From the NCBI RefSeq assembly GCF_026810365.1, contig NZ_CP113948.1:386001-450000 (forward strand): 64,000 bases of DNA. The letters run 5' to 3'. Under the pieces are notes generated by a model that worked only from the letters and a program-made list of their open reading frames with translations, did no database searches and was not told the origin of the DNA. This DNA is from Flavobacterium praedii (GTDB lineage: Bacteria; Bacteroidota; Bacteroidia; Flavobacteriales; Flavobacteriaceae). The translations under genes were made by a program, and so were the position numbers. Shown here piece by piece: positions 25,764-34,712 of the stretch; positions within the stretch are counted from its first letter, which is position 1, and every line of letters starts with the position of its first letter.

Positions 25764-26032
25764 GCTTGGATTTCTTTTTGTGCTTCCTCGTCAGATATGC
25801 ATTCGCCGTTATTGTATTGTTCTAATGCAAGATTTATTTTTCGTTGTTCTTCTTCTGAAAAAATTCGGACACTTTCAAATTGTAAAACAGGTTCATTAAC
25901 GGATGAAAGACACTTATCTACTTCATTGTACATTTTACAATTCAATAAAGTATTGATTTTTAATAGTAAATGATGGTCATCAGTCGCCATAATTTGTGCT
26001 ATCAATTGTGATTTTAATTCGGCTGTATTCAT
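25748..26032 (-). CDS. Antitoxin partner of the ParE-type toxin
   Basis: 94 residues, ATG 26032. The N-terminus (MNTAELKSQLIAQIMATDDHHLLLKINTLL) is helical and the C-terminus (EEQRKINLALEQYNNGECISDEEAQKEIQAWLED) is the acidic helix that binds the toxin in this family. It overlaps the expected toxin ATG by 16 bp, the translational coupling usual for type II modules. Normally it neutralises the toxin and represses its own operon. No ribbon-helix-helix motif is obvious, so DNA binding is less sure. Confidence 0.8.
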   Translation of the reverse strand: MNTAELKSQLIAQIMATDDHHLLLKINTLLNCKMYNEVDKCLSSVNEPVLQFESVRIFSEEEQRKINLALEQYNNGECISDEEAQKEIQAWLED

Positions 26033-26172
26033 ATATAGAAAATATTTAAATTTTGGAGATATGGTATCGCCAGATCTTTATTAGTGTTTGAGACAAACGA
26101 CGTCATGGCGATTTCATAATTTAAATTTTTATAAAATTAAGAATTTTTTAAATTGTGAAGAGTAAACAAAAC

Positions 26173-27588
26173 TTAAACTTTCTTTAAACCTAATTTTTCT
26201 CCGCGCTTTAGTACAAAATCATAAGCAGCTTGATATTCATTCGGAATATCTCCTTCCATTATTGCTTCTTTCACAGCTTCTTTCAGCACTCCAATTTCAC
26301 GAGAAGGTTTCAAATTGAAGATTGCCATGATTTCTTCTCCAGAAATAGGGGGTTGAAAATTACGCACATGATCGCGTTCTTCGACTTCCACAATTTTCTT
26401 GCGAACAATTTCAAAATTACTGTGGTATTTCTTGAATTTATTCGGGTTTTTGGTGGTGATATCAGCCTCACAAAGTGTCATTAAGTTTTCTACATCTTCA
26501 CCAGCATCAAAAACCAAACGGCGAACTGCAGAGTCAGTAACAAGATCTTGAGCCAAAACAATTGGTCGGGAACTCATAATAACCATTTTTTGAACAAACT
26601 TCATTTTGTGGTTTAAGGGCATGTGCAAGCGCTCAAATATTTTTTTGGCCATTTTTCCGCCAAGAAATTCATGTCCGTGGAACGTCCAACCTTGTTTTTT
26701 GTTAAAGCGTTTGGTTGGTGCTTTTCCGATATCATGTAACAACGCAGACCAACGTAGCCAGACGTCATCGGTATTGGGACAAATGTTATCCACGACTTCG
26801 AGAGTATGGTAAAAATTATTTTTGTGCGTATGACCTTCAATTTCTTCCACTTGGTTTAAAGCAGTCAATTCGGGAAGGATAATATCCAAAAGGCCTGTTT
26901 TGAACAATAATAAAAATCCAACGGAAGGTTTATCGGTTGAAAGAATTTTATTCAATTCATCTACGATTCGTTCTCCAGAGATGATTTTGATGCGTTCGGC
27001 ATTTTTAGTAATGGAATCTAAAGAATCTTTGTCTATTTCAAAACCCAATTGGGTTGCAAATCGAATTCCTCTAAGCATACGCAAAGGATCATCTGAAAAA
27101 GTGATGTCTGGTTCGAGAGGCGTTTTTATAATTTTGTTTTCCAAGTCGGAAATACCATTGAAAGGATCAGAGAGAGCACCAAAATTATTGGAATTTAATG
27201 ATAAAGCCAAAGCATTTATCGTAAAATCTCTGCGATTTTGATCATCTTCTAGAGTTCCGTTTTCTACAACAGGGTTTCTGCTGTCAAGAGTGTAGGACTC
27301 TTTTCGGGCGCCCACAAATTCAATTTCGGTATCTTCAAAACGCAACATAGCCGTTCCATAAGTCTTAAAAACTTGAACCTTTGGTTTTTTGGGCAATAAT
27401 TCAGATACTTTTAAGGCCAATTCGATTCCGCTGCCAACGGCAACAATATCAATGTCTTTTTTAAAATCTCTTTTTAAAAGCAAGTCGCGCACAAAACCGC
27501 CAATTACATAGCTTTCTACATTAAGTTCTTGGGAGGCTTTCGAAATAACTTCGAATATTTTATTATTTAAGGCTTCTTTGTAGTTCAT
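26173..27588 (-). CDS. cca: CCA tRNA nucleotidyltransferase with HD domain
   Basis: 471 residues. The nucleotidyltransferase head is at about 20-150 (VIGGFVRDLLLKRDFKKDIDIV with the catalytic DxD, then EFVGARKESY and RRDFTINALAL). An RNA-binding linker follows (FSDDPLRMLRGIRFATQL), then an HD phosphohydrolase domain with LLHDIGKAP and HGHEFLGG at about 285-320. It adds or repairs the CCA end of tRNA; the HD part usually has phosphatase activity on the tRNA end. ATG 27588. The start lies 10 bp from the left inverted repeat of the GxxExxY element, so the promoter may be disturbed. Confidence 0.94.
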   Translation of the reverse strand: MNYKEALNNKIFEVISKASQELNVESYVIGGFVRDLLLKRDFKKDIDIVAVGSGIELALKVSELLPKKPKVQVFKTYGTAMLRFEDTEIEFVGARKESYTLDSRNPVVENGTLEDDQNRRDFTINALALSLNSNNFGALSDPFNGISDLENKIIKTPLEPDITFSDDPLRMLRGIRFATQLGFEIDKDSLDSITKNAERIKIISGERIVDELNKILSTDKPSVGFLLLFKTGLLDIILPELTALNQVEEIEGHTHKNNFYHTLEVVDNICPNTDDVWLRWSALLHDIGKAPTKRFNKKQGWTFHGHEFLGGKMAKKIFERLHMPLNHKMKFVQKMVIMSSRPIVLAQDLVTDSAVRRLVFDAGEDVENLMTLCEADITTKNPNKFKKYHSNFEIVRKKIVEVEERDHVRNFQPPISGEEIMAIFNLKPSREIGVLKEAVKEAIMEGDIPNEYQAAYDFVLKRGEKLGLKKV

Positions 27589-27597
27589 ATCTTATTT

Positions 27598-28084
27598 GCC
27601 ACGAATTCACGAATTAAATTTTGATAATTTTGTTGTTTTCATACGGCACAAATTTTGTTCTTGTTTTTACAAAACAATTCTTTTGTATTCAAGAGATTTA
27701 TTGTTGAAATTGGCTAAAATTGCTAATTTGTTTGTTGAAACTTTTAAGTAATTAATACATTGTGAAATGTGTTTTGAGTCTAATTTTTCACACGATTTTA
27801 ACTCTAAAATAATTGTGTCATATATCACAAAATCTGCATAAAACTTATGGTTTAAAATAATGTCTTTATAGTGAACATTATATTCTTTTTCTCTTTCAAA
27901 GGGAATGTTATGTTTTTTAAATTCATATTCAATTGCATCTTTGTATACAATCTCTGAAAAACCACCACCTAAATTATTATGAACATCAAATAGAATTCCC
28001 ATAATTTTAAAACTTTCAGCCTTGTGAATAATTTGTGTCATTAAATTTTTCTATATGTTATAATAAAATTAGTGAATTCGTGGC
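27598..28084. mobile_element. Candidate small mobile element: inverted repeats around a GxxExxY gene
   Basis: GCCACGAATTCACGAATT at 27598-27615 and its complement at 28067-28084 match at 17 of 18 positions; the outer 13 bp are perfect. They bracket only the GxxExxY gene and fit neatly between cca (10 bp away) and tsaC (8 bp away). No clear target-site duplication was found. The palindromic core GTGAATTCAC-like motif could also be a regulatory site. A mobile unit is inferred, not shown. Confidence 0.5.
27667..28041 (-). CDS. GxxExxY family protein, nuclease-like
   Basis: 124 residues. The name-giving motif is G27-F-S-E30-I-V-Y33. A PD-(D/E)xK-like core is visible: Glu30, then FYADFVIYD (Asp70) and ILELKS (Glu80-x-Lys82). 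The residues IPFEREKEYNVHYKD are typical for the family. The family occurs in many copies in some Bacteroidota and Verrucomicrobia and its biology is undescribed; the fold suggests nucleic-acid cleavage. Here it is alone between inverted repeats. ATG 28041. Confidence 0.88.
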   Translation of the reverse strand: MTQIIHKAESFKIMGILFDVHNNLGGGFSEIVYKDAIEYEFKKHNIPFEREKEYNVHYKDIILNHKFYADFVIYDTIILELKSCEKLDSKHISQCINYLKVSTNKLAILANFNNKSLEYKRIVL

Positions 28085-28092
28085 TAGACTAA

Positions 28093-28659
28093 TTATTTAC
28101 GAATCACTTTAACCTGAGAATCATTAGTTAATTTAATAATTGTAGATGGTTTACCGGCAATTTTATCGCGGTGCAAATTTACAACATAGTCCACGCCTTT
28201 TATAATTTCGGGATTAATTTCTTTAAAACTTTTTGGGGTAGGTTGACCAGAGATATTTGCTGATGTGGAAACCAAAGGTTTTTTCATGCGTTCCATCAAT
28301 TTGAAACAAAAAGGTTCTTTGACTAGTCGAATGCCCAAGGTATTGTCTGGAGCGATTAAATTGGGAGCCACATTTCGAGGTTTGTCTAAAACTAATGTAG
28401 TTGGATTTTCAGAAAAATCCATGATTTGCCAAGCTACTTCTGGAATTTCTTTGAATACATTATAAATCATTTTTTCGCCATTCATTAGGCAAATCATACT
28501 TTGTTTTTCGGCTCTTTGTTTGAGTTTGTAAATTTTAGCAACAGCTTCAGGATTTGTTGCATCACATCCAATTCCCCAAACGGTATCAGTAGGATAGAGA
28601 ATGATTCCACCTTCTTTTATAATTTCGAAAGCGTTGAGTATTTCTTGATTGATGTCCAT
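28093..28659 (-). CDS. tsaC: L-threonylcarbamoyladenylate synthase (TsaC/YrdC/Sua5)
   Basis: 188 residues, one YrdC domain. Marks: GGIILYPTDTVWGIGCDA, IYKLKQRAEKQSM (KxR nucleotide binding), TLVLDK, LGIRLVKEPF and LVSTSANISGQPTP. It makes threonylcarbamoyl-AMP from threonine, bicarbonate and ATP for the t6A tRNA modification. It is of the short TsaC type, without the Sua5 extension. The gene is next to cca, another tRNA-end gene, with the GxxExxY element between them. ATG 28659. Confidence 0.93.
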   Translation of the reverse strand: MDINQEILNAFEIIKEGGIILYPTDTVWGIGCDATNPEAVAKIYKLKQRAEKQSMICLMNGEKMIYNVFKEIPEVAWQIMDFSENPTTLVLDKPRNVAPNLIAPDNTLGIRLVKEPFCFKLMERMKKPLVSTSANISGQPTPKSFKEINPEIIKGVDYVVNLHRDKIAGKPSTIIKLTNDSQVKVIRK

Positions 28660-28716
28660 CGTTTTATATTTTGATTTTAAGGAAAATGAAAATAAAGAGT
28701 TTTTAATTGATAAGAA

Positions 28717-29580
28717 TTAAGAATCTATTTTACCCATTTTTTTGTTTTTGAAATCTGAGACGGCTTTTCTTTTGAATTTATAAAATTCAAAAATGTTATA
28801 TGAATAATTTCTGTTAGTATTTACAGATGATTCGTTGGCCTTCACTAATTTTGATATGTAATCAGGAAATAAGGTTTCCCATTTTGATTTTAAATACAAG
28901 GTATTACGAACCAGATAATATATTCTTATAGGAGAACAAAGGTATTTTTCTTTTTTTAAAAGATATAATGTTTTTATAGATCTTCTTTTGATTTTTGCTC
29001 CAACAGTATGATTAAAAAATAAATTTTCAAATAAAATACATTTTAACCCATTTTTTTTTGCTGATAAGCAGTAATCAAAATCTACTCCATCAATAAATAA
29101 ATTTTCATCAAATGCCTCCGTTTTTTTATAATTTCTTAAAACAAGTATTGATGCAGAAGTAATTAGAGCATAATTTTCAGTGTTTTGAATTCGTTTTTCA
29201 TTTGAACATGATTTTTGTTCCAAATATTCAATACCAAATTGGGCTACACTATCTATATCATAATAATTTGAAACTAGGTTAAAATAATGGTCTAAATTGT
29301 CCTCACTAAAAGAAGAATCTTGATCCATTGTTAATAAAAAATCATATCCATCAATAATTGCTTGATTACAAGCTTGATTTAATCTTATAGCTATTCCCTT
29401 GTTTTCTTGATCTGAAATATATACTATTTTTTCATTGATTTCTTTTCTGAAAAATGAAAGTGAACTTTTTTCTGTATTGTCATAAACATATAATTTGTCA
29501 ACTTTAGACAAATAGGTATTGATGTTTTGAAGATCTTTTTCTTTTGGATGATATAAAATGACACAAGCTGCAATTTTCAT
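28717..29580 (-). CDS. Glycosyltransferase family 2 (rhamnosyltransferase-like)
   Basis: 287 residues. GT-A fold: CVILYHPKEKDLQNINTYL, then VYDNTEKS, GIAIRLNQACNQAIIDGYD, and the metal-binding FLLTMDQDSSF. The acceptor part includes LFIDGVDFDYCLSAKKNGLKC and a His in FFNHTVGAK. Like RfbF/WsaE-type enzymes it probably transfers a deoxy-hexose to a surface glycan at the inner membrane's cytosolic face. Last gene on the minus strand of the polysaccharide cluster. Donor and acceptor unknown. Confidence 0.85.
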   Translation of the reverse strand: MKIAACVILYHPKEKDLQNINTYLSKVDKLYVYDNTEKSSLSFFRKEINEKIVYISDQENKGIAIRLNQACNQAIIDGYDFLLTMDQDSSFSEDNLDHYFNLVSNYYDIDSVAQFGIEYLEQKSCSNEKRIQNTENYALITSASILVLRNYKKTEAFDENLFIDGVDFDYCLSAKKNGLKCILFENLFFNHTVGAKIKRRSIKTLYLLKKEKYLCSPIRIYYLVRNTLYLKSKWETLFPDYISKLVKANESSVNTNRNYSYNIFEFYKFKRKAVSDFKNKKMGKIDS

Positions 29581-29713
29581 AAGTATTTATTTAGATTATA
29601 TAGGAAATTGTATTGTATGAAATAAACATGATTGTAAATTGGTCACTATTTTTAATTATAATTTGCAAATTACATATGATCATTAAAAAACAATATATAA
29701 CAACTTATGAAAA

Positions 29714-30715
29714 TTAATAGTTTTGAGAATTTCTTAAAATTTCTTCTAAGTCAAAATTAAACTTAGTTTCTTCGTTAATAATTTTGGTTTTATAAAATTC
29801 AAATTCCTTTGACTTTTCATCATAATCAAATAAACTCGTTTCTAATAATTTTATAATTTCTTGCTCTTTTTCAGGAGAATAGTCTATTTTATAATTATTT
29901 GGAATTGAAACATCTTCAAAAAAGCTTGCACTTCCTCGGGTATTTGTAATAACGATACATCCACAAATTGCTGCTTCTCTCGGAATCCTATCTTTTCCAG
30001 GATGGTGACCAAAATCAATATAAATTTTGGATTTTAGCAGTAATTCTTTCACTTCAGTAGGGGTCATGTTTTCTATGGCTACCCATTTTAGATGAGGTGT
30101 CTTTTCAATTAATATTTTAGTTATTTCATACCCTTTTTTAGGATTATAGGCAATACTATTTTCTTTGTTAGTTGAGTCAAATTTAATATTTTTCACTTCA
30201 TCAATAAAAATGTCATTAAGATAGTCTGACAGATGTTTTATATCTGATATATCTTTTGATTTTAAAAAGTGTTCAGCATAAAAGCTTTGGACCCAATGAA
30301 AATGTTTTGGTTCTTTTTGAAAATTATATTGATATCTTTTTTCTTTTAAACCTAAAAACCTCTTGACAGAAAAACTAGGTTTTTTATTTGTTTCAAAAAA
30401 ATTATCAACACTTAGCCACCAAATTACGGTTTGTATGTCTTTATATTTTAAAACTAAATTCGCAAAAGATTCGGGAGTGATTAGAAGATTGGAAAGATTA
30501 TTTTCAATTTCAAACGAATAAGGAATTTTCATTCCTTTATAGAATTCATGTACGGGATCCTCATCAATTGAAACTGATAAGTAAAACATTTTGGCATTAT
30601 ATCCCAAATGAATTAGTTTGTAAGCTAATTGATGTAATAAATAGGGGCCTCCTGTTGCAAAGTTTCCTGGACATGCAATATAAATAATACTATTTTTTTT
30701 GTCTATTTTCATCAT
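29714..30715 (-). CDS. Glycosyltransferase, GT-B fold
   Basis: 333 residues. The N-terminal half resembles GT4-type binding to an acceptor (IIYIACPGNFATGGPYLLHQLAYKL). The C-terminal donor site has FGHHPGKDRIPREAAICGCIVITNTRGSASFF, with the usual GT-B acidic/Arg-Glu pattern. It starts at an ATG pair at 30713-30715 inside the end of the glf frame (26-bp overlap), so translation is coupled. Neighbourhood suggests it uses the UDP-Galf made by Glf, or acts on the same repeat unit; that is inference. Confidence 0.75.
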   Translation of the reverse strand: MMKIDKKNSIIYIACPGNFATGGPYLLHQLAYKLIHLGYNAKMFYLSVSIDEDPVHEFYKGMKIPYSFEIENNLSNLLITPESFANLVLKYKDIQTVIWWLSVDNFFETNKKPSFSVKRFLGLKEKRYQYNFQKEPKHFHWVQSFYAEHFLKSKDISDIKHLSDYLNDIFIDEVKNIKFDSTNKENSIAYNPKKGYEITKILIEKTPHLKWVAIENMTPTEVKELLLKSKIYIDFGHHPGKDRIPREAAICGCIVITNTRGSASFFEDVSIPNNYKIDYSPEKEQEIIKLLETSLFDYDEKSKEFEFYKTKIINEETKFNFDLEEILRNSQNY

Positions 30716-31817
30716 ATTTCTTAAAGTTAGTTAATGCTGAAGCTATTATTTGATGCATATCATAATATTTATACTCTGCTAGTCTTCCTCCAAAAATCAC
30801 TTTTGTTTTATCGGCTTTCTTTTTATAGTTTTCATATTTATTTTGATTTTCGGCATTATTTACTGGGTAAAAGGCTTCCTTTTCAGGACACCAACTATCA
30901 GGATATTCTCTGGTAATGAGGGTCTTCTTTTGGGTGCCAAATTCAAAATGTTTGTGTTCAATTATTCTTGTAAAAGGAACTTCTGCATCATTGTAGTTTA
31001 CCACTGCATTTCCTTGAAAATTCTCTTTGTCAATAATTTCGTTTTCAAATCGCAATGAGCGGTATTCAAGTTGACCAAATTCATAATTAAAATATTCATC
31101 GATTTTACCTGTATAGACAATATCAGTCGCTAAAGACTCGAAATAAGAGCGATTTTTGAAAAAATCAGTATTTAAGCTAACATCTACATCTTTTAATAAT
31201 CCATCAATAATTTTATTATAACCACCTATTGGAATTCCTTGGTATTTATCGTTGAAATAATTATTGTCAAAGGTAAATCGAATGGGAAGTCTTTTTATTA
31301 TAAACGCAGGAAGTTCAGTTGCTTTTCTTCCCCATTGTTTTTCGGTATATTCTTTTATTAAAGTCTCATAAATATCTTTTCCCACAAGTGAAATAGCTTG
31401 CTCTTCTAAGTTTTTTGGATCTTCTACACCATATTGCTTAATTTGTTCATCTATTTTTTCTTTCGCTTGATCAGGTGTAATACATCCCCAAATTTGATAA
31501 AATGTATTCATATTAAAAGGTAAATTATATAGCTTTCCTTTTGATATAGAAACGGGTGAATTAATATAATTGTTAAAGGAAGTAAATTGGTTTACATAAT
31601 CCCATATTTTTTTATCATTAGTATGAAAAATGTGTGCACCAAATTTATGAACATTTATTCCGTCAATTTCTTCACAATAAACATTCCCTCCTTGATGTTC
31701 GCGTTTATCAATAACTAGACATTTTTTTCCTAATTTAGTTGCTTCATGTGCAAATACAGAGCCAAACAAACCAGATCCAACTATTAAAATGTCATATTTT
31801 TTTTTATTTAAGGGCAT
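30690..31817 (-). CDS. glf: UDP-galactopyranose mutase
   Basis: 375 residues. FAD-binding start YDILIVGSGLFGSVFAHEATKL with GxGxxG, the GGNVYCEEIDGINVHKFGAHIFHTND motif, and EYTEKQWGRKATELPAFIIKRLPIRF, FNDKYQGIPIGGY and ITREYPD, all conserved in Glf. It converts UDP-galactopyranose to UDP-galactofuranose. The glycan made by this locus therefore probably contains galactofuranose. ATG 31817; the downstream glycosyltransferase starts inside its 3' end. Confidence 0.95.
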   Translation of the reverse strand: MPLNKKKYDILIVGSGLFGSVFAHEATKLGKKCLVIDKREHQGGNVYCEEIDGINVHKFGAHIFHTNDKKIWDYVNQFTSFNNYINSPVSISKGKLYNLPFNMNTFYQIWGCITPDQAKEKIDEQIKQYGVEDPKNLEEQAISLVGKDIYETLIKEYTEKQWGRKATELPAFIIKRLPIRFTFDNNYFNDKYQGIPIGGYNKIIDGLLKDVDVSLNTDFFKNRSYFESLATDIVYTGKIDEYFNYEFGQLEYRSLRFENEIIDKENFQGNAVVNYNDAEVPFTRIIEHKHFEFGTQKKTLITREYPDSWCPEKEAFYPVNNAENQNKYENYKKKADKTKVIFGGRLAEYKYYDMHQIIASALTNFKKYDENRQKK

Positions 31818-31885
31818 ATGTTATTTTTTAATACAATTTATATTTAATTTTTTTGTTTTTTATTTACAAAATAGTAAAAAATTTA

Positions 31886-33478
31886 TTACAATTTATATTG
31901 TAACGAAAGTTGAAATTGCATGTTGTATTTATTGACTTCAAATTGATATTGAAAATTTCTTAATTGGGCAAAATTAAGTTTTGCTTGAATACCTAAATTA
32001 CCAAATTTTCGATAAGCATAAGTATTTAAAGCTAAATCTACCCATTTGTGATTGTAATCTGTATAGGCATCATAGTAAAAATCCATATTATGAGCAAATC
32101 GTTCTATTTCTAAACCCCAAACTTGATCTTGTTTCCAAACGCTAAAATCTAATGTTTGTAAATTACTTCCAGGTCCAATTCCTGATCCTAATACTTGTCC
32201 TTCATGAGTATAGCCATGTAATATTGTACCATGTAAATACCAAGCTCCTGCGGGTCTGACTATGCGATCAGCACTTTGTTCCATATGGGTACTTTCAAAA
32301 TTAACTTTCAAATACTTATTTTTTTCTTTATTAAGCATAAATATTTTATTAAAACCAAAAAGGTAGGATCTAGAATGTTCCGGTGAATCAAAAAAGTCCC
32401 AAATTGTAGAGGAATAATCGTTCCATCCACTTTCTCCATAAAATTCAAATTTTGATTCCTTCATTGCCCATCTAAAAAAAAGAGAAGCTAGTTGATCTCT
32501 CATTTTGGCATCTTCACCTAGCGCATTCTTTTTTTGAAAAGGAATAAAAATAGGCATATAATCTGAAAAACTATTTCCCATGTCTGTACGATAAACTTGA
32601 ATAGTACGATTCATGCCTACAAATAACCCAGGTACCCACTTGGGATGGTAATTTATTGAAATACCATTGATATAACGCCAATCATTTGATTTTGCTAATT
32701 CAGTATCAATGCCATCTATCATAAATTGTGATTTTGGGCTGCTTAAGCCAGAACCTTCTAATTTGCCACTTATGATTTGTCCTTCAAAACTTCCGACAAA
32801 AGTTTCTATAGGTTGTCTTGTATTAAAAGTAAAATGTAAAAACCCTGGAGCGTTATTACTCATTAATAGTGAATTCCTATTTCCAGGTCCCCACCATAAA
32901 TTCTCTGTTGACAATCCTATTGAAAATTTATTTATTGCAACACTAATAGAACTTTGTCCCCAAAATAATTTATTATAAGTTTTGCCTCCAAATAAAGTTG
33001 GCATATCGGTATAATTTAAATAATATGCATTCACATTGCGAACCACACTTTTTTCTGTTGTAGGGAAAATGTCATATTCTGGATTTGAGGCGTATACATA
33101 TTCTGATTTTAATTGAATACTCAAAATTCCATATTGAGCGAATAATCCTGCGGTAAGTTGTGTTTGATAGCCTTTGGCAGGTATCATAGAACCATCATTC
33201 CAACCATAAGGATTAAAAGTATTGTATTGTTGAGTTAGGGTTATTGGCAATACTTTTGTGATAATTTTTGTCGAATTTTTATCAAGTGCTTGCGTAGAGT
33301 CTAATTGGACTAATGTTAATGGTCGTAAAGTGTATGAAATCAGAGGATTACCAGTACCTAATAATTGTTCGTTTCTACTTCTTTGTTCAATCATGTCAAT
33401 AGAACCTACTGAAATATTTTGCGCTAATAGCGTATTACCGATTAATAGTAAAATGACAATTCTTAATTGTAAACACAT
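31886..33478 (-). CDS. Wzi-type capsule assembly outer-membrane protein
   Basis: 530 residues. A signal peptide (to LLAQN at about 20) is followed by an 18-strand-type barrel ending in a aromatic-rich strand (YNMQFQLSLQYKL). Marks of the Wzi family: FWGQSSISVAINKFSIGLSTENLWWGPGNRNSLLMSNNAPGFLHF-type strand region, and FYGESGWNDYSS with GSNLQTLDFSVWKQDQVWGLEIERFAHN. Wzi holds capsule polysaccharide on the cell surface. Together with Glf and the glycosyltransferases it argues for a capsule or a long O-polysaccharide. ATG 33478. No polymerase Wzy, flippase Wzx or chain-length protein is seen in the window. Confidence 0.87.
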   Translation of the reverse strand: MCLQLRIVILLLIGNTLLAQNISVGSIDMIEQRSRNEQLLGTGNPLISYTLRPLTLVQLDSTQALDKNSTKIITKVLPITLTQQYNTFNPYGWNDGSMIPAKGYQTQLTAGLFAQYGILSIQLKSEYVYASNPEYDIFPTTEKSVVRNVNAYYLNYTDMPTLFGGKTYNKLFWGQSSISVAINKFSIGLSTENLWWGPGNRNSLLMSNNAPGFLHFTFNTRQPIETFVGSFEGQIISGKLEGSGLSSPKSQFMIDGIDTELAKSNDWRYINGISINYHPKWVPGLFVGMNRTIQVYRTDMGNSFSDYMPIFIPFQKKNALGEDAKMRDQLASLFFRWAMKESKFEFYGESGWNDYSSTIWDFFDSPEHSRSYLFGFNKIFMLNKEKNKYLKVNFESTHMEQSADRIVRPAGAWYLHGTILHGYTHEGQVLGSGIGPGSNLQTLDFSVWKQDQVWGLEIERFAHNMDFYYDAYTDYNHKWVDLALNTYAYRKFGNLGIQAKLNFAQLRNFQYQFEVNKYNMQFQLSLQYKL

Positions 33479-33661
33479 AGAAGTAGAAGTTTAGCTTGTT
33501 TAATTTGCTTAAAAAATAAAATGCAAAGATAGTCTTATATTTAAAATATGATTTTTTTATCATCTTTTTAAATATATACTTGTATTTATAAAATGGGGTT
33601 GATCTTTTTATAAAGGAAGCTTAATACTCCTTTTTAATAAATCTTTTCGATAAAGACTTTT

Positions 33662-34618
33662 TTAAAGTTTTCTTTTATTTCTAAGTGTATCAACAATTGA
33701 AGATAAAAAATAATGTATAGGAAACTTCTTTTTGAAACTATTAATAAATGCGTTGTATTCGTTAAAACTTGTTTCAATTAACTGATTAATATCTATTTTA
33801 GAAGAGTTGAAAACTAGATATTTCTGGGCTTTATGATACTTTAAATACTTTTTTTTCATTAAATGTCTGTATTCAAAATATGTAGCAGGTTTTTCTAAAT
33901 CAAGAATAATTCTTTTTAATCTTTTTTTAGATTCGATTTTGTTCATATTCTTCATTCCAACTTGTTGATTTTGATGTATTCTGTACGAAATCAAATTTTC
34001 AGTTGAATAATAGAGAGACTCTCTTAAGATCAATAAAGTAGCTATCTTTTCGTCATGCAGAACAATTGGATCTGTGAAAGAAAAAATAAAATCTTTTACT
34101 TGCTTTTTAATACATAATGTGGCTCCTGTAACGAAATTGCCATTTTTTGAAATGATGTTAAAATAATCAATTGGTTTTTGGAATTCTTTTTCTAGAAAAA
34201 AAACGGAATCCCAAATAGTATGATCAGAAATTAAATGGTCCGAATTGTCTATTAATTCGGCATTAGAAAAAACTCCTTCGGCATTTGGGTTTTTATCAAA
34301 AATTGCCAATGTTTTTTCTACTTTGTCTTTTTTCCAAAGATCATCTTGATCTGATAAAAAAATATAATCTCCTTGACAAAGTTCAATTGCTTTTTCAAAA
34401 TTTTTTGTACAACCTAGATTTATTTCATTTTGATGTAACTTAATTATTGTAGGATATGTTTTTTGAATCTGATTAATTATTTCAATAGTCTTATCATTTG
34501 ATCCATCATCACAAATGTTGATTTCATCAATGGGCATGGTTTGATTAAAAATACTATTCAATTGTTTTTCAATGTATTTTTCTCCGTTATAAGTACATAA
34601 GGCAACTGATAATTTCAT
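33662..34618 (-). CDS. Glycosyltransferase family 2
   Basis: 318 residues. Standard GT-A start LSVALCTYNGEKYIEKQLNS, nucleotide-binding ICDDGSNDKTIEI and metal site IFLSDQDDLWKKDKVEKT, then VTGATLCIKKQV with an Asp at IVLHDEKIA as candidate base. It ends in a basic helical tail (IHYFLSSIVDTLRNKRKL). It resembles WaaV/rhamnosyl-type enzymes. Most likely one of the steps of repeat-unit assembly. ATG 34618. Confidence 0.87.
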   Translation of the reverse strand: MKLSVALCTYNGEKYIEKQLNSIFNQTMPIDEINICDDGSNDKTIEIINQIQKTYPTIIKLHQNEINLGCTKNFEKAIELCQGDYIFLSDQDDLWKKDKVEKTLAIFDKNPNAEGVFSNAELIDNSDHLISDHTIWDSVFFLEKEFQKPIDYFNIISKNGNFVTGATLCIKKQVKDFIFSFTDPIVLHDEKIATLLILRESLYYSTENLISYRIHQNQQVGMKNMNKIESKKRLKRIILDLEKPATYFEYRHLMKKKYLKYHKAQKYLVFNSSKIDINQLIETSFNEYNAFINSFKKKFPIHYFLSSIVDTLRNKRKL

Positions 34619-34712
34619 AGTTGTTTTTTTTCTTGTAGTATAAATTAGTACCTTTTTTATGACTTGGGTTTACTAATTTATATTTATAGTTAAAAGTAAT
34701 TTTGCTTTTTAT

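Noticed and set aside
27598..28084. CRISPR-like or riboswitch explanation for the repeats around the GxxExxY gene
   Set aside because: Only two copies, inverted, one on each side; no array and no aptamer-like structure.
33548..33563. ATGAT-N6-ATCAT inverted repeat upstream of the Wzi-like gene, similar to the FNR boxes
   Set aside because: The spacer is 6 bp, not 4, and consists only of T; half-sites of this family do not tolerate that. AT-rich chance match.
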